Assembly: GCF_019237635.1 (NCBI RefSeq)
Contig: NZ_JAFAGS010000175.1
Location: 1 to 49,761, forward strand
DNA: 49,761 bases
Direction of reading: 5' to 3'
Origin: Pluralibacter sp.
GTDB lineage: Bacteria > Pseudomonadota > Gammaproteobacteria > Enterobacterales > Enterobacteriaceae
Shown here: piece after piece, positions 18,635-29,429 of the stretch
How the letters are laid out: each line of letters starts with the position of its first letter
Numbering within the stretch: the first letter of the stretch is position 1
Made by a program: the position numbers and the translations under genes
Notes under the pieces: generated by a model
The model's database searches: none
Seen by the model: the letters and a program-made list of their open reading frames with translations, nothing else
Told to the model about the DNA's origin: nothing

Positions 18635-21600
18635 GTCTACTCAGCCTCTCGCTCGGTCTGGCGATGTTGCCAGTCGCCTGGGCCGAGACGCCTTCCGCAC
18701 AACAGCAGTTGCTGGACCAGGTTCGGCTCGGCGAAGCCAGCAAGCGCGACGATCTGGTGCGCCAGTCGCTGTATCGTCTGGAGCTTATTGCGCCGAACGA
18801 TCCGCAGGTGATGGCCGCGCGTCTGCGCTATTTGCTGCGCCAGGGCGACAACGCCGGGGCGCAAAAGCAACTGGATCGCTTAAAACAGATAGCGCCGGAT
18901 TCCGATGCTTATCGCGTCTCGCAAAGCGAAATGCAGCTGACGACGGAAAGCGGTCGTCAGGCGTTACAGCAGGCGCGCTTGCAGGTGGCGTCGGGGCATG
19001 TGCCGGAAGGGGTTGCGCTGTATGACAAGATTTTTGCCGGTCAGCCGCCGGACGGCGATCTCGCGGTCGAGTACTGGAGGGCGGTCGCCCGCCTGCCCGC
19101 ACGCCGCAATGAGGCTATCAGCCAACTGATGAAAATTAACGTGCGGACGCCGGGCAACACTCAGTTGCAGGCGACGCTAGCAAGAATGTTGTTTGCCGAT
19201 AACCGACGTGACGAAGGGTTCGCGCTACTTGAGCAGATGTCGCGCTCCAGCAGCGGACACAATACGGCGGCGGACATCTGGTACGATCAAATAAAAAACC
19301 AGCCGGTAAGCCGTGACAGCGTGCAAGCGTTACAGCGCTTTTTGACGGTTTTCACCGAGGGTGAGAAGGTCAATGATGCCCGTACCCTGTTGGCAAGCCA
19401 GCAAAAACAGCTGGCGGACCCGGCCTTTCGGGCGAAGGCGGAGGGGTTGGCCGCCGTTAACGCCGGGCAGGGCGGAAAAGCCGTTTCGGAACTCCAGCAG
19501 GCGGTCAACAGCAACCATAACGACAGCGAGGCCGTTGGCGCGCTGGGGCAGGCTTACTCACAACGCGGCGACCGCGCCAGCGCTGTCGCGCAGTTTGAAA
19601 AAGCCATCGCCATGGACCCCCAAAGCCCCAATCGCAGTAAATGGGATAGCCTGCTGAAAACCAACCGCTACTGGCTGTTGATCAAGCAGGGCGACAATGC
19701 CCTGAAGGCCAACAACCCAGAGCAGGCGCTGCGTTACTACAGCCAGGCGCAGCGGGTGGACAATACCGACAGTTATGCCGTACTGGGGTTTGGCGACGTG
19801 GCCGCCGCGCGCAAAGATTACGCTGCCGCCGAACGCTACTACAGCCAGGCGCTGCGCATGGATCGCGGCAACAACAACGCGGTACGCGGGCTGGCGAATG
19901 TCTACCGGGCGCAGTCGCCGGAGAAAGCCACGGCGTTTATCAACAGTCTGTCGGCCAGTCAGCGGCGCAGTATTGATGATATCGAGCGCAGTCTGACCAA
20001 CGAACGCCTGTCCCAGCAGGCGCAAGCGCTGGAGGAACAGGGGCGCTGGGCGCAGGCGGCGGAAGTTCAGCGCCGTCGTCTGGCGCTTGATCCGGACAGC
20101 GTGTGGGTCACCTACCGGCTGGCGAAAGACCTGGTGGGCGCGGGTCAGCGGACGCAAGCGGATAACCTGATGATGAATCTGGCGCGCAAAAAATCCGGCG
20201 ATCCGGATCAGGTCTACGCGTACGGGCTTTACCTGTCGGGCAATAATCAGGATCTGGCGGCGCTGTCGCACCTCAACACGCTGCCGCGTAGCCAGTGGAA
20301 CAGCAATATCCAGGAGCTGGCCGATCGTCTGCAGGCAGGCCAGGTGATGCAGCAGGCGAACCTGCTGCACGACAGCGGGCACGAGGCGCAGGCTATCGCG
20401 CTGCTCAAACAGCAGCCGCCGTCCACGCGCTACGATCTGACGCTCGCCGACTGGGCGCAGCAGCGCGGCGATACGCAAACCGCCATCAGCGAATACAACG
20501 CGGTGCTGGCGAAAGACGCGGGTAACGACGATGCCCATCTTGGGCTTGCGGAGATTTACAGCGAAGACGGCAATCAGACCGCCGCACGGGAACAGTTGGC
20601 GAAGCTGAAAGCGCCGACGGCTGACCAGCCGCGTTCTATCAACATGCAGCGGCGTATCGCGCTGGTGTATGCGGCGCTTGGCGATACCGCGCAGGCGCAG
20701 CAGATTTTCAACGCTATTGTGCCGCAGGCCAAAGCGCAGCCGCCATCAATGGAAAGTGCGCTGGTGCTGCGTGACAATGCCCGTCTGCAGGCGAAAAACG
20801 GCAACCCGCAGCAGGCGCTGGACAGCTATAAAGACACGATGGTGGCGACCGGAATAACCCCGACGCGGCCACAGGATAATGACACCTTTACGCGCCTTAC
20901 CCGCAACGACGAAAACGACGACTGGCTCAAGCGCGGCGTACGCAGCGATGCTGCTGACCTGTATCGCCAGCAGGACGTCAACGTCACCCTCGAACATGAC
21001 TATTGGGGTTCCAGCGGCACGGGCGGTTACTCTGACCTGAAAGCGCGTACCACCATGTTGCAGGTGGACGCACCGCTCTCGGACGGGCGGATGTTCTTCC
21101 GTACCGACTACGTGAACATGAACGCGGGCAGCTTCTCCACCAAAAGCAATGGCGGCTATTCGCCGAAATGGGGCACCTGCGATCTGGCGACCTGCTTTGG
21201 CGGTAGTAAAAACCAGAGCGATAACGGCGCGAGCGTGGCGGTGGGTTGGTATAACAATAACTGGAATATGGATATCGGCACCACGCCGATCGGCTTTAAC
21301 GTGGTGGATGTGGTGGGGGGCCTGAGCTACAGCGACAGCCTCGGCTCGTTAGGTTACACCGTCGAAGGGCATCGTCGGCCCATCTCCAGTTCGCTGCTGG
21401 CGTTTGGCGGGCAGACGGATAACGACAACAACGGCCACTCCGGCACCACCTGGGGCGGTGTGCGGGCCGACGGCGGCGGTATCAGCCTGAGCTATGACAA
21501 AGGGTATGCCAACGGCGTCTGGGCGTCTCTGAGCGGGGACTCGCTGACCGGGCAAAATGTTGAGGACAACTGGCGCGTGCGCTGGATGGCCGGTTATTAC

Positions 21601-22110
21601 TACAAGCTCATCAACGAAAATAACCGCCGCGTCACCATCGGCCTTAACAATATGATCTGGCACTACGATAAGGACCTGAGCGGCTACACCCTTGGCCAGG
21701 GCGGTTATTACAGCCCGCAACAGTATCTGTCGTTCGCCGTGCCGGTTTACTGGCGGCAGCGTACGGAAAACTGGTCGTGGGAGCTTGGCGGTTCGGTCTC
21801 GTGGTCGCAGTCGCATACCAGCAAGCAGGCGACCTATCCGCTGCTCAATCTCGTACCGCCGCAATATCGCGATGAGGCCAGTAACGCGTTTGAGGATGCC
21901 AGCAGCAGCAGCGGGTTTGGCTATACCGCCCGGGCGGTGATAGAGCGCCGTCTGACCTCCAACTGGTTTATCGGAACGGCTATCGACATTCAGCAGGCGA
22001 AGGATTACACCCCGAGCCATGCGCTGCTCTATGTCCGTTATTCCGCCGCGGGCTGGCAGGGCGATCTGGATATGCCGCCGCGTCCGCTCATCCCTTACGC
22101 AGACTGGTAA
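18616..22110 (+). CDS. bcsC: Cellulose export outer-membrane protein BcsC
   Basis: 1164 residues (about 1157 in E. coli). The signal peptide is residues 1-23 (ends WAE). A long TPR superhelix runs over roughly residues 25-780, with repeats such as [35 protein letters not shown]-like units, and spans the periplasm. The C-terminal part from about 800 ([18 protein letters not shown] onward) is a 16-strand-type beta-barrel pore ending YADW. It exports the glucan across the outer membrane. The ATG lies within the bcsZ 3' end, so translation is probably coupled. Last gene of the bcsRQABZC operon. Confidence 0.96.
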   Translation: MRKFTVSLLSLSLGLAMLPVAWAETPSAQQQLLDQVRLGEASKRDDLVRQSLYRLELIAPNDPQVMAARLRYLLRQGDNAGAQKQLDRLKQIAPDSDAYRVSQSEMQLTTESGRQALQQARLQVASGHVPEGVALYDKIFAGQPPDGDLAVEYWRAVARLPARRNEAISQLMKINVRTPGNTQLQATLARMLFADNRRDEGFALLEQMSRSSSGHNTAADIWYDQIKNQPVSRDSVQALQRFLTVFTEGEKVNDARTLLASQQKQLADPAFRAKAEGLAAVNAGQGGKAVSELQQAVNSNHNDSEAVGALGQAYSQRGDRASAVAQFEKAIAMDPQSPNRSKWDSLLKTNRYWLLIKQGDNALKANNPEQALRYYSQAQRVDNTDSYAVLGFGDVAAARKDYAAAERYYSQALRMDRGNNNAVRGLANVYRAQSPEKATAFINSLSASQRRSIDDIERSLTNERLSQQAQALEEQGRWAQAAEVQRRRLALDPDSVWVTYRLAKDLVGAGQRTQADNLMMNLARKKSGDPDQVYAYGLYLSGNNQDLAALSHLNTLPRSQWNSNIQELADRLQAGQVMQQANLLHDSGHEAQAIALLKQQPPSTRYDLTLADWAQQRGDTQTAISEYNAVLAKDAGNDDAHLGLAEIYSEDGNQTAAREQLAKLKAPTADQPRSINMQRRIALVYAALGDTAQAQQIFNAIVPQAKAQPPSMESALVLRDNARLQAKNGNPQQALDSYKDTMVATGITPTRPQDNDTFTRLTRNDENDDWLKRGVRSDAADLYRQQDVNVTLEHDYWGSSGTGGYSDLKARTTMLQVDAPLSDGRMFFRTDYVNMNAGSFSTKSNGGYSPKWGTCDLATCFGGSKNQSDNGASVAVGWYNNNWNMDIGTTPIGFNVVDVVGGLSYSDSLGSLGYTVEGHRRPISSSLLAFGGQTDNDNNGHSGTTWGGVRADGGGISLSYDKGYANGVWASLSGDSLTGQNVEDNWRVRWMAGYYYKLINENNRRVTIGLNNMIWHYDKDLSGYTLGQGGYYSPQQYLSFAVPVYWRQRTENWSWELGGSVSWSQSHTSKQATYPLLNLVPPQYRDEASNAFEDASSSSGFGYTARAVIERRLTSNWFIGTAIDIQQAKDYTPSHALLYVRYSAAGWQGDLDMPPRPLIPYADW

Positions 22111-22162
22111 CAGAATAGCCCTAAATACGCGATCTCCTGTCTCCGTATGTGAACTCTTGACG

Positions 22163-22219
22163 TATAATGTGTCGCTTATCACTTTACGCCGTGGTGGACT
22201 ATGCTACTGCGGCGTAAAG
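22163..22219 (+). promoter_or_regulatory. pdeK candidate -10 and leader hairpin
   Basis: TATAAT at 22163-22168 has no clear -35. Starting about seven bases after the likely transcription start, CTTTACGCCG (22182-22191) and CGGCGTAAAG (22210-22219) form a perfect 10-base-pair stem with an 18-base loop. This would sit at the 5' end of the pdeK message, where such hairpins slow decay or regulate. It could also help end bcsC transcription, though it lacks a T run. Confidence 0.5.
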
Positions 22220-22279
22220 CGACCTGGGCTCGTTCAGTGATGTGCCACAGGGCGAGGTTTTACTCTGGGGAGAGTTACA

Positions 22280-24286
22280 TTGCGCGTAAGCCGCTCACTT
22301 ACAATTAAACAGATGGCTATGGTGGCAGGCGTCACCATGGTCTTTGCCTTTATTTTTTGCTTCATTCTGCTCTTTCACTTCGTGCAGCAGAGCCGCTTTA
22401 CCACGGCGACGCAACTGGAAAGCATCGCCCGTTCGGTGCGCGAGCCGCTGTCTGCGGCGATCCTTAAAGGCGATATTCCGGAAGCTGAGGCGATTTTGGG
22501 TCGTATTCAGCCTGCCGGGGTGGCGAGCCGTGCCGACGTGGTGCTGCCGAACCAGTTTCAGGCCCTGCGTATTCGCTTCATTCCGGAGCGGTCCGTTCCG
22601 GTGATGGTGACCCGTATTTTTGAGCTGCCAGTGCAGATTTCACTGCCGATCTATTCGCTGGAGCGTCCGGCCAACCCGCAGCCCATCGCCTACCTGCTGT
22701 TGCAGTCCGACTCGTATCGCATGTATCAGTTTGTGATGAGCGCGCTCGCAACGTTAGTAACTGCTTACTTACTTTTGGTGCTGATGCTCACGGTGGCGCT
22801 CACCTGGTGCATCAACCGGCTGATGGTGCGCCCGCTACGTACCATTGCCCACGAGATTAATGACGTCTCGCCGCTGGATCGCGTCGGGCATCAGCTGGCG
22901 CTGCCGCGCCTGCACCATGATGATGAGATTGGCATGCTGGTGCGCAGCTACAACCGAAATCAGCAGTTCCTTTTGCGCCAGCACGAAGACATCAGCAGCC
23001 ATGCTGCCCGTTATCCGGTGTCTGAACTGCCGAACAAGGCCTTCCTGCTGGCGATGCTGGACCAGGTTGTCGCCCGTCAGGAGTCGACGGCGCTGATGGT
23101 TATCGCCTGCGAGACGCTGCAGGACACGGCGGGCGTGCTGAAAGAGACGCAGCGGGAGATGCTGCTGCTGACGCTGGTGGAGAAGCTGCGCGGGGTGATT
23201 TCTCCTCACATGATGCTGGCACAGGTCAGCGGCTACGATTTCGCGATTCTGGCCAAAGGCGTCAGCGAATCCTGGCAGGCGATTACGTTAGGTAAGCAAG
23301 TGCTCACTATCGTTAATGAACGTCTGCCGCTCCAGGGCATTCAGCTTCGCCCCAGCGCCAGCGTCGGTATCGCCATGTTCCACGGTGATCTCAGCGCCGA
23401 ACAGCTGTATCGCCGGGCTTTTTCAGCGGCATTCACCGCCCGGCGCAAAGGCAAGAATCAGATAGAGTTTTTTGACCCGGAAGAGATGGAAAAAGCGCAG
23501 CGTCGACTGACGGAGGAGAATGACATCCTGCTGGCGCTGGATAACCACCAGTTCGCGCTGTGGCTGCAGCCGCAGGTCAGTATCGCCACTGGCGAGGTGT
23601 GCGGCGCCGAAGTGCTGTTGCGCCAGCGGCAGCCGGACGGAAGCTGGGCGCTGCCCTGCGACCTTATCGACCGGATTGAAAGCTGCGGCCTGATGGTCAC
23701 GGTCGGCTACTGGGTGCTGGAAGAAGCCTGCCGTTTACTGGCGGCGTGGCAGAGCCGCGGCATTATGCTGCCGCTGTCGGTTAATCTGTCGGCTCTGCAA
23801 CTGCTGCACCAGGATATGGTGTCGGACATGCTGGAGCTGATGGACCGCTACCGTATCGCCCGGGGAACGCTGGTGCTGGAGGTGACCGAGAGCCGCCGTA
23901 TCGACGACCCGAAAGCGGCGGTTGCCATCTTGCGTCCGCTGCGTAACGCCGGAGTGCAGATTGCGCTGGACGACTTCGGTATGGGGTATGCAGGATTACG
24001 TCAGTTGCAGCATATGAAATCGCTGCCGGTGGATATCCTGAAGATTGACCGGGTCTTCGTTGAATCCCTGCCGGAGGACGCCAGCATGGTGGCCGCGATA
24101 ATCCAGCTGGCGCGTAGCCTCAATCTCAATATCGTCGCGGAAGGTGTGGAGACGCAATCGCAATATGACTGGCTGAAAACGGCGGGCGTCGACTGCGTTC
24201 AGGGGTTCCTGTTTACCCGCGCGGTGCCGCTGGAGACCTTTGAGCAAAAGTACCTCAACCTGTCGGATGGGGATGAAAACGTGTAA
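22280..24286 (+). CDS. pdeK: HAMP/degenerate GGDEF/EAL c-di-GMP phosphodiesterase PdeK
   Basis: 668 residues, starting at TTG 22280 after GGGGAGAG; the resulting [15 protein letters not shown] matches the E. coli YhjK N-terminus. There are two membrane helices (about 15-37 and 150-173) enclosing a periplasmic sensor, then HAMP. The GGDEF region is degenerate, with SGYDF replacing GGDEF, so no cyclase activity is expected. The EAL domain looks catalytically complete: Glu444 in EVLLR, Asn in SVNLS, Glu in LEVTES, Asp564-Asp565 in DDFGMGY, Lys in KIDRVF, Glu in AEGVET. Directly downstream of bcsC, it likely lowers c-di-GMP near the cellulose synthase. Confidence 0.94.
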   Translation: MRVSRSLTIKQMAMVAGVTMVFAFIFCFILLFHFVQQSRFTTATQLESIARSVREPLSAAILKGDIPEAEAILGRIQPAGVASRADVVLPNQFQALRIRFIPERSVPVMVTRIFELPVQISLPIYSLERPANPQPIAYLLLQSDSYRMYQFVMSALATLVTAYLLLVLMLTVALTWCINRLMVRPLRTIAHEINDVSPLDRVGHQLALPRLHHDDEIGMLVRSYNRNQQFLLRQHEDISSHAARYPVSELPNKAFLLAMLDQVVARQESTALMVIACETLQDTAGVLKETQREMLLLTLVEKLRGVISPHMMLAQVSGYDFAILAKGVSESWQAITLGKQVLTIVNERLPLQGIQLRPSASVGIAMFHGDLSAEQLYRRAFSAAFTARRKGKNQIEFFDPEEMEKAQRRLTEENDILLALDNHQFALWLQPQVSIATGEVCGAEVLLRQRQPDGSWALPCDLIDRIESCGLMVTVGYWVLEEACRLLAAWQSRGIMLPLSVNLSALQLLHQDMVSDMLELMDRYRIARGTLVLEVTESRRIDDPKAAVAILRPLRNAGVQIALDDFGMGYAGLRQLQHMKSLPVDILKIDRVFVESLPEDASMVAAIIQLARSLNLNIVAEGVETQSQYDWLKTAGVDCVQGFLFTRAVPLETFEQKYLNLSDGDENV

Positions 24287-24372
24287 TTCGTTACGCGCTT
24301 GTGCGAGTCAGCTCAAATTTCTTAACATTTTTGTCAAGAAATGTTTCTGTAGTGTTTCTCGGATGTTATTTT

Positions 24373-24412
24373 AAAGCCGCAGGCGGATAAACCCTATAAA
24401 GCCTGTGGTTTT
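24373..24412 (+). terminator. Stem-loop with T tract between pdeK and dctA
   Basis: AAAGCCGCAGGC (24373-24384) pairs with GCCTGTGGTTTT (24401-24412), allowing two G-U pairs, over a 16-base loop, ending in TTTT. It lies 86 bases after pdeK and only 16 bases before the dctA ATG. It may be the pdeK terminator, a dctA leader attenuator, or both; the SD AAGGA (24418-24422) lies just downstream. Confidence 0.6.
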
Positions 24413-24419
24413 ACCTTAA

Positions 24420-25715
<1,296 letters not shown>

Positions 25716-25739
25716 TACCGCTAGTTACCTCTGTAATAT

Positions 25740-25767
25740 GCCCGCAGTCCCTTGATGGACTGCGGGC
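25740..25767 (+). terminator. Hairpin downstream of dctA
   Basis: GCCCGCAGTCC-CTTGAT-GGACTGCGGGC, a perfect 11-base-pair stem 24 bases after dctA. There is no following T run, but stability and position suggest termination or 3' protection. Confidence 0.75.
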
Positions 25768-25901
25768 TCCTGCGCATAATTGACGTTATTTTTCGGCAAA
25801 CGTGTGACTTTTTGTCGTTTGTACGGTCTAACCGACGTATTTAACTCATCATTTTGATAATGAGTTGTTTTTATAACCAGGATTGTTGATCAGGGGTTCA
25901 C

Positions 25902-27395
25902 ATGCAGGGCACAAAAATTCGACTCGTTGCTGGCGGTTTGCTGATGATGGCAACGGCTGGCTACGCGCAGGCAGAAGCGCTCCAGCCAGACCCGGCATGG
26001 CAACAGGGAACACTGGCAAATGGTCTCCAGTGGCAGGTGTTGTCAACGCCTCAGCGTCCCAGCGATCGTGTTGAGATCCGCCTTCAAATCAACATCGGCG
26101 CCCTGAGTGAAAGCGCGCGCCAGAGCGGCTACAGCCATTTTATTCCCCGCCTTGCGTTAACGCAGAGCGGCAGTTTACCGACCATGCAGGCGCGCTCGCT
26201 GTGGCAGCAGGGGATCGACCCCCAGCGCCCGATGCCGCCCGCCGTTGTCTCCTATGATTTCACCCAGTTTAACCTCAGCCTGCCGAACAACCGCAATGAC
26301 CTGCTGAAAGAGGCGCTGACCTGGCTTGCCGACGCCAACGGCAAACTGGACGTCACCCAGGAAGCGGTTAACCATGCGCTGGGCGGCGAAGATATGGTGG
26401 CGACCTGGCCTCTGGACCCGAAAGAGGGCTGGTGGCGCTATCGCCTGAAAGGATCGACCATGCTGGGGCACGACCCGGCGGAACCGCTGAAGCAGCCGGT
26501 CGATGTGGAACAACTGAAAGCGTTCTACCACAAATGGTATACCCCGGACGCCATGACGCTTATCGTCGTGGGTAACGTCGACAGCCGCAACGTGTCTGAG
26601 CAAATCAACAAAATCTTCGGCGAGCTGAAGGGCAAGCGTGAAACACCTGCCGCAGTGCCTGCGCTGGCGCCGCTGCCGCCGCAAGCTGTCAGTATTATGA
26701 CCGATGCCGTGCGCCAGGACCGTCTTTCTATTATGTGGGATGGCCCGTGGACGCCAATCCGTGATTCCGCCGCGCTGCAGCGCTACTGGCGAGCAGACCT
26801 CGCGCGTGAAGCGTTGTTCTGGCACGTGCAGCAGAACCTGAGCAAAAACAACGTGAAGGATATCGGCATCGGCTTTGACTGCCGCGTGCTGTACCTGCGC
26901 GCTCAGTGCGCCATCAATGTCGACTCTCCGACCGAGAAACTCCAAAGCAACCTGGGACTGGTGACGCGCGAACTGGCGAAGGTTCGCGATACGGGCCTGC
27001 CGGAAGAAGAGTTTAACGCGCTGATCGCGCAGAAGAATCTGGAGCTAAAGAAGCTGTTTGCCACCTATGCGCGCACCAATACCGATATCCTGATCAACCA
27101 GCGTATGCGTTCGCTGCAAAATCAGGTGGTGGATATTGCGCCGGAACAGTACCAGAAACTGCGCCAGGAGTTCCTCAGTTCGTTGACCCTTGAGCAGCTC
27201 AACCAGGATCTGCGCCAGCAGCTGTCGCAGGAGATGGCGCTGGTGTTGCAGCAGCCGAAAGGGGAGCCGGAATATAACATGAAGGATCTCCAGGCGCTTT
27301 GGGACAAGCTGATGGTGCAATCCACCACGTCAGCGACGCCTGCCGTCAGTGATGATGCGCGCCAGAACGTCACAGATATTCCGCCAGCGCAGTAA
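25902..27395 (+). CDS. yhjJ: Periplasmic M16-family peptidase homologue YhjJ, probably inactive
   Basis: 497 residues with a signal peptide of about 24 residues (ends YAQA). Two M16 (insulinase-like) domains follow. In active members the zinc motif is HxxEH; here the corresponding segment SGYSHFIPRLAL lacks the glutamate and second histidine, so it is predicted not to be a working metalloprotease. The closest match I know is E. coli YhjJ, which shares this loss and the C-terminus VTDIPPAQ. Its role is unknown; a scaffold or chaperone function is possible. It converges with kdgK. Confidence 0.92.
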   Translation: MQGTKIRLVAGGLLMMATAGYAQAEALQPDPAWQQGTLANGLQWQVLSTPQRPSDRVEIRLQINIGALSESARQSGYSHFIPRLALTQSGSLPTMQARSLWQQGIDPQRPMPPAVVSYDFTQFNLSLPNNRNDLLKEALTWLADANGKLDVTQEAVNHALGGEDMVATWPLDPKEGWWRYRLKGSTMLGHDPAEPLKQPVDVEQLKAFYHKWYTPDAMTLIVVGNVDSRNVSEQINKIFGELKGKRETPAAVPALAPLPPQAVSIMTDAVRQDRLSIMWDGPWTPIRDSAALQRYWRADLAREALFWHVQQNLSKNNVKDIGIGFDCRVLYLRAQCAINVDSPTEKLQSNLGLVTRELAKVRDTGLPEEEFNALIAQKNLELKKLFATYARTNTDILINQRMRSLQNQVVDIAPEQYQKLRQEFLSSLTLEQLNQDLRQQLSQEMALVLQQPKGEPEYNMKDLQALWDKLMVQSTTSATPAVSDDARQNVTDIPPAQ

Positions 27396-27408
27396 CTCCC
27401 ACTGCTTC

Positions 27409-27436
27409 AGGCCCTCTCCCGAGCGGAAGAGGGCCT
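27409..27436. terminator. Bidirectional hairpin between yhjJ and kdgK
   Basis: AGGCCCTCT (27409-27417) pairs with AGAGGGCCT (27428-27436) over a 10-base loop, between two convergent stops. Confidence 0.75.
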
Positions 27437-27442
27437 CGTGGC

Positions 27443-28372
27443 TTAAACCGGCATCGCCTCGCGCGGGATAATCGCGCCGCGATACTGGATGACCGTGCTC
27501 GCGGTCAGGTGGCCGCGCGCGGCAGCTGCCCCGGCATCGCCGCCGGTCAGACGCACCGCCAGATAACCCGCGCTGAAGGAGTCGCCTGCCGCCGTGGTAT
27601 CCACCACTTTCTCTTTCGGCAGTTTCACCGCTGGAACCTCAATGACCGCTTCGCCGGCAATCGCTACCAGGCAGGAATCGGCGCCGCGCTTAATCACCAC
27701 TTCCGTCACGCCAGCCGCCTGGGTACGAGCAATGACGTCATCGACCGGTTTTTCTCCCCACAAGGCATCTTCGTCATCCAGCGTCAGGAAGGCGATGTCG
27801 GTGCACTGTAGCATCTGCTGGTATACCTGCTGCGTCTCTTCTCGGCTGGCCCACAGGCGCGGGCGATAGTTGTTATCGAAAATTACTTTGCCGCCGTTGG
27901 CGCGGCATTCGCGCAGCAAGGACAGCAGTTTGTCGCGGCTGGCTGGGCTAAGGATAGCGAGGCTTATTCCGCTGAGATACAGGTAATCAAAAGTCGCCAG
28001 CGTTTCGCAAATGGCGGCGGAATGTTCGCTCTCCAGCCAGAATTTCGCTGCCGCTTCATTGCGCCAGTAATAGAAGGTTCGCTCGCCGGTATCGTCAGTT
28101 TCGATGTAGTAGAGCCCCGGCAGCCGGTTTTCCATACGCTGAATCAGGTCGGTGCCGACACGCTCGCCCTGCCATGCCTCAAGCATCTGCTGGCTGAAAC
28201 TGTCGGTGCCCAGTGCGGTCACGTAATCTACGTGCAGCGCAGCAGGGTCGACCTGGCGGGCGATGTACACGGAGGTGTTGAGTGTATCTCCGCCGAACCC
28301 ACGGTTTACCGCTGACCCTTTTTCAGACAGCTCAATCATGCATTCGCCGATCACGGCAATTTTCCTGGACAT
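27443..28372 (-). CDS. kdgK: 2-keto-3-deoxygluconate kinase KdgK
   Basis: 309 residues from the ATG at 28372, giving MSRKIAVIGECMIEL as in E. coli; the longer frame upstream covers the promoter and operator and is rejected. It is a PfkB/ribokinase-family enzyme: GGDTLNTSVY near the N-terminus and the C-terminal signature DTTAAGDSFSAGYLA with the catalytic Asp. It phosphorylates KDG to KDPG for the Entner-Doudoroff aldolase in hexuronate/pectin breakdown. A KdgR operator lies 70 bases upstream. Confidence 0.97.
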   Translation of the reverse strand: MSRKIAVIGECMIELSEKGSAVNRGFGGDTLNTSVYIARQVDPAALHVDYVTALGTDSFSQQMLEAWQGERVGTDLIQRMENRLPGLYYIETDDTGERTFYYWRNEAAAKFWLESEHSAAICETLATFDYLYLSGISLAILSPASRDKLLSLLRECRANGGKVIFDNNYRPRLWASREETQQVYQQMLQCTDIAFLTLDDEDALWGEKPVDDVIARTQAAGVTEVVIKRGADSCLVAIAGEAVIEVPAVKLPKEKVVDTTAAGDSFSAGYLAVRLTGGDAGAAAARGHLTASTVIQYRGAIIPREAMPV

Positions 28373-28441
28373 AGTCTTCAACCCGGTTCTGATGCAAAAA
28401 GTAGCGCTAGTTTGCGCTGTGAGAATTTTATGGTCAATCAT

Positions 28442-28460
28442 ATTAAAACAGTGTTCCATT
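28442..28460 (-). promoter_or_regulatory. KdgR operator upstream of kdgK
   Basis: The 19-mer ATTAAAACAGTGTTCCATT agrees at 17 of 19 positions with the KdgR consensus AATRAAAYRNYRTTTYRTT and is near-palindromic. KdgR is the IclR-family repressor of KDG metabolism and kdgK is a known target in E. coli, so sequence and context agree. Confidence 0.75.
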
Positions 28461-28532
28461 ATTTTTTTTGAGCTAGCGCGTATTCCTTCTATTTTCTCCT
28501 GATACAGATACGGAAAATGGCGGCGTTGAACA

Positions 28533-28559
28533 TAAAGTTCTCAATGCCACCGCCGATAA
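28533..28559 (+). promoter_or_regulatory. sigma28 (FliA) promoter of pdeH
   Basis: TAAAGTTC (28533-28540), 11-base spacer, GCCGATAA (28552-28559): only the last base of the -35 octamer differs from the flagellar consensus TAAAGTTT-N11-GCCGATAA. Transcription would begin near 28567, leaving a leader of about 40 bases to the chosen ATG. Confidence 0.92.
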
Positions 28560-28608
28560 CCCAATGACGAGTTTCGACGGATTTATCCCTTTCAACAGGA
28601 CAGCTGAG

Positions 28609-29382
28609 ATGAAGTTAGAGCAGGTTATCCAGCAGATAAGCATTCCCGACCCAGGTCTCGAAAGCCTGCAGGAGCGGCGCTACTGGCTGGAGTGTGAGCG
28701 TGCTTATACTTACCAGCCTATCTACAGAACCGATGGTCGCCTGATGGCCATCGAGGTGCTGACGGTGGTCACCCATCCTGATCACCCAGGCCAGCGGATC
28801 GCCCCTGACCGCTACTTCTCGGCGGTTGCGGTTCGCCAGCGTATCGAAGTGTTAAAGGAGCAGATGGCGGCGCTGAACGAAAAGCAGGGGTTCTTCAAAG
28901 ACAATGACGTGCTGGCCTCGGTGAATGTGGACGGCCCGACGCTGATGGCGATGCGTCAGGAGCCGCAACTGCTGGCGCAAATCAGGACGACGCCCTGGCT
29001 GCGCTTTGAGCTGGTCGAGCATGTCCGCCTGCCGCAGGACTCCACCATCGCCTCTATCTGCGAATTTGGCCCGCTGTGGCTGGATGACTTCGGTACCGGC
29101 ATGGCGAACTTTTCCGCTCTGAGCGAGGTGCATTACGACTACATCAAAGTCGCGCGCGATCTGTTCATTATGCTGCGGAAAACCCCGGAAGGGCGCAATC
29201 TCTTTATCCTGCTGCTGCAACTGATGAACCGTTATTGTCAGGGCGTGATTGTGGAGGGTATTGAGACGCTTGAAGAGTGGCGCGATGTTCAGCAGTCTCC
29301 GGCTTATGCGGCGCAGGGGTATTTCCTGTCCCGCCCGGTTCCTCTTGCGACGCTCGAAAACGCGATGCTGAATCTGGTCTGA
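28609..29382 (+). CDS. pdeH: EAL-domain c-di-GMP phosphodiesterase PdeH
   Basis: 257 residues from the ATG at 28609, chosen because AGGA (28597-28600) precedes it at eight bases. The longer frame from 28564 would begin at or before the predicted transcription start. It is a stand-alone cytoplasmic EAL domain: Glu49 in IEVLT, Asn in VNVDGPT, Asp159-Asp160 in DDFGTGMANF, Lys in YDYIKVAR, Glu in VEGIET. In E. coli PdeH (YhjH) is the main flagella-linked phosphodiesterase that keeps c-di-GMP low so that YcgR does not brake the motor and curli/cellulose stay off. The FliA promoter confirms the same wiring here. Confidence 0.96.
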   Translation: MKLEQVIQQISIPDPGLESLQERRYWLECERAYTYQPIYRTDGRLMAIEVLTVVTHPDHPGQRIAPDRYFSAVAVRQRIEVLKEQMAALNEKQGFFKDNDVLASVNVDGPTLMAMRQEPQLLAQIRTTPWLRFELVEHVRLPQDSTIASICEFGPLWLDDFGTGMANFSALSEVHYDYIKVARDLFIMLRKTPEGRNLFILLLQLMNRYCQGVIVEGIETLEEWRDVQQSPAYAAQGYFLSRPVPLATLENAMLNLV

Positions 29383-29424
29383 GCCCCCTCACGCCGCGCG
29401 GCCGTGCCAGAGTGAGGGGCTCAG
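29381..29424. terminator. Bidirectional hairpin between pdeH and yhjE
   Basis: CCCCTCAC (29385-29392) pairs with GTGAGGGG (29412-29419), with flanking GAG/CTC extension, between convergent stops. Confidence 0.75.
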
Positions 29425-29429
29425 GTGTT

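Noticed and set aside
24298-24320. CRP-like site TGTGC-GAGTCA-GCTCA before dctA
   Set aside because: Only one half matches TGTGA and the second half is poor; dctA is known to be CRP-dependent but this site is too weak to list.
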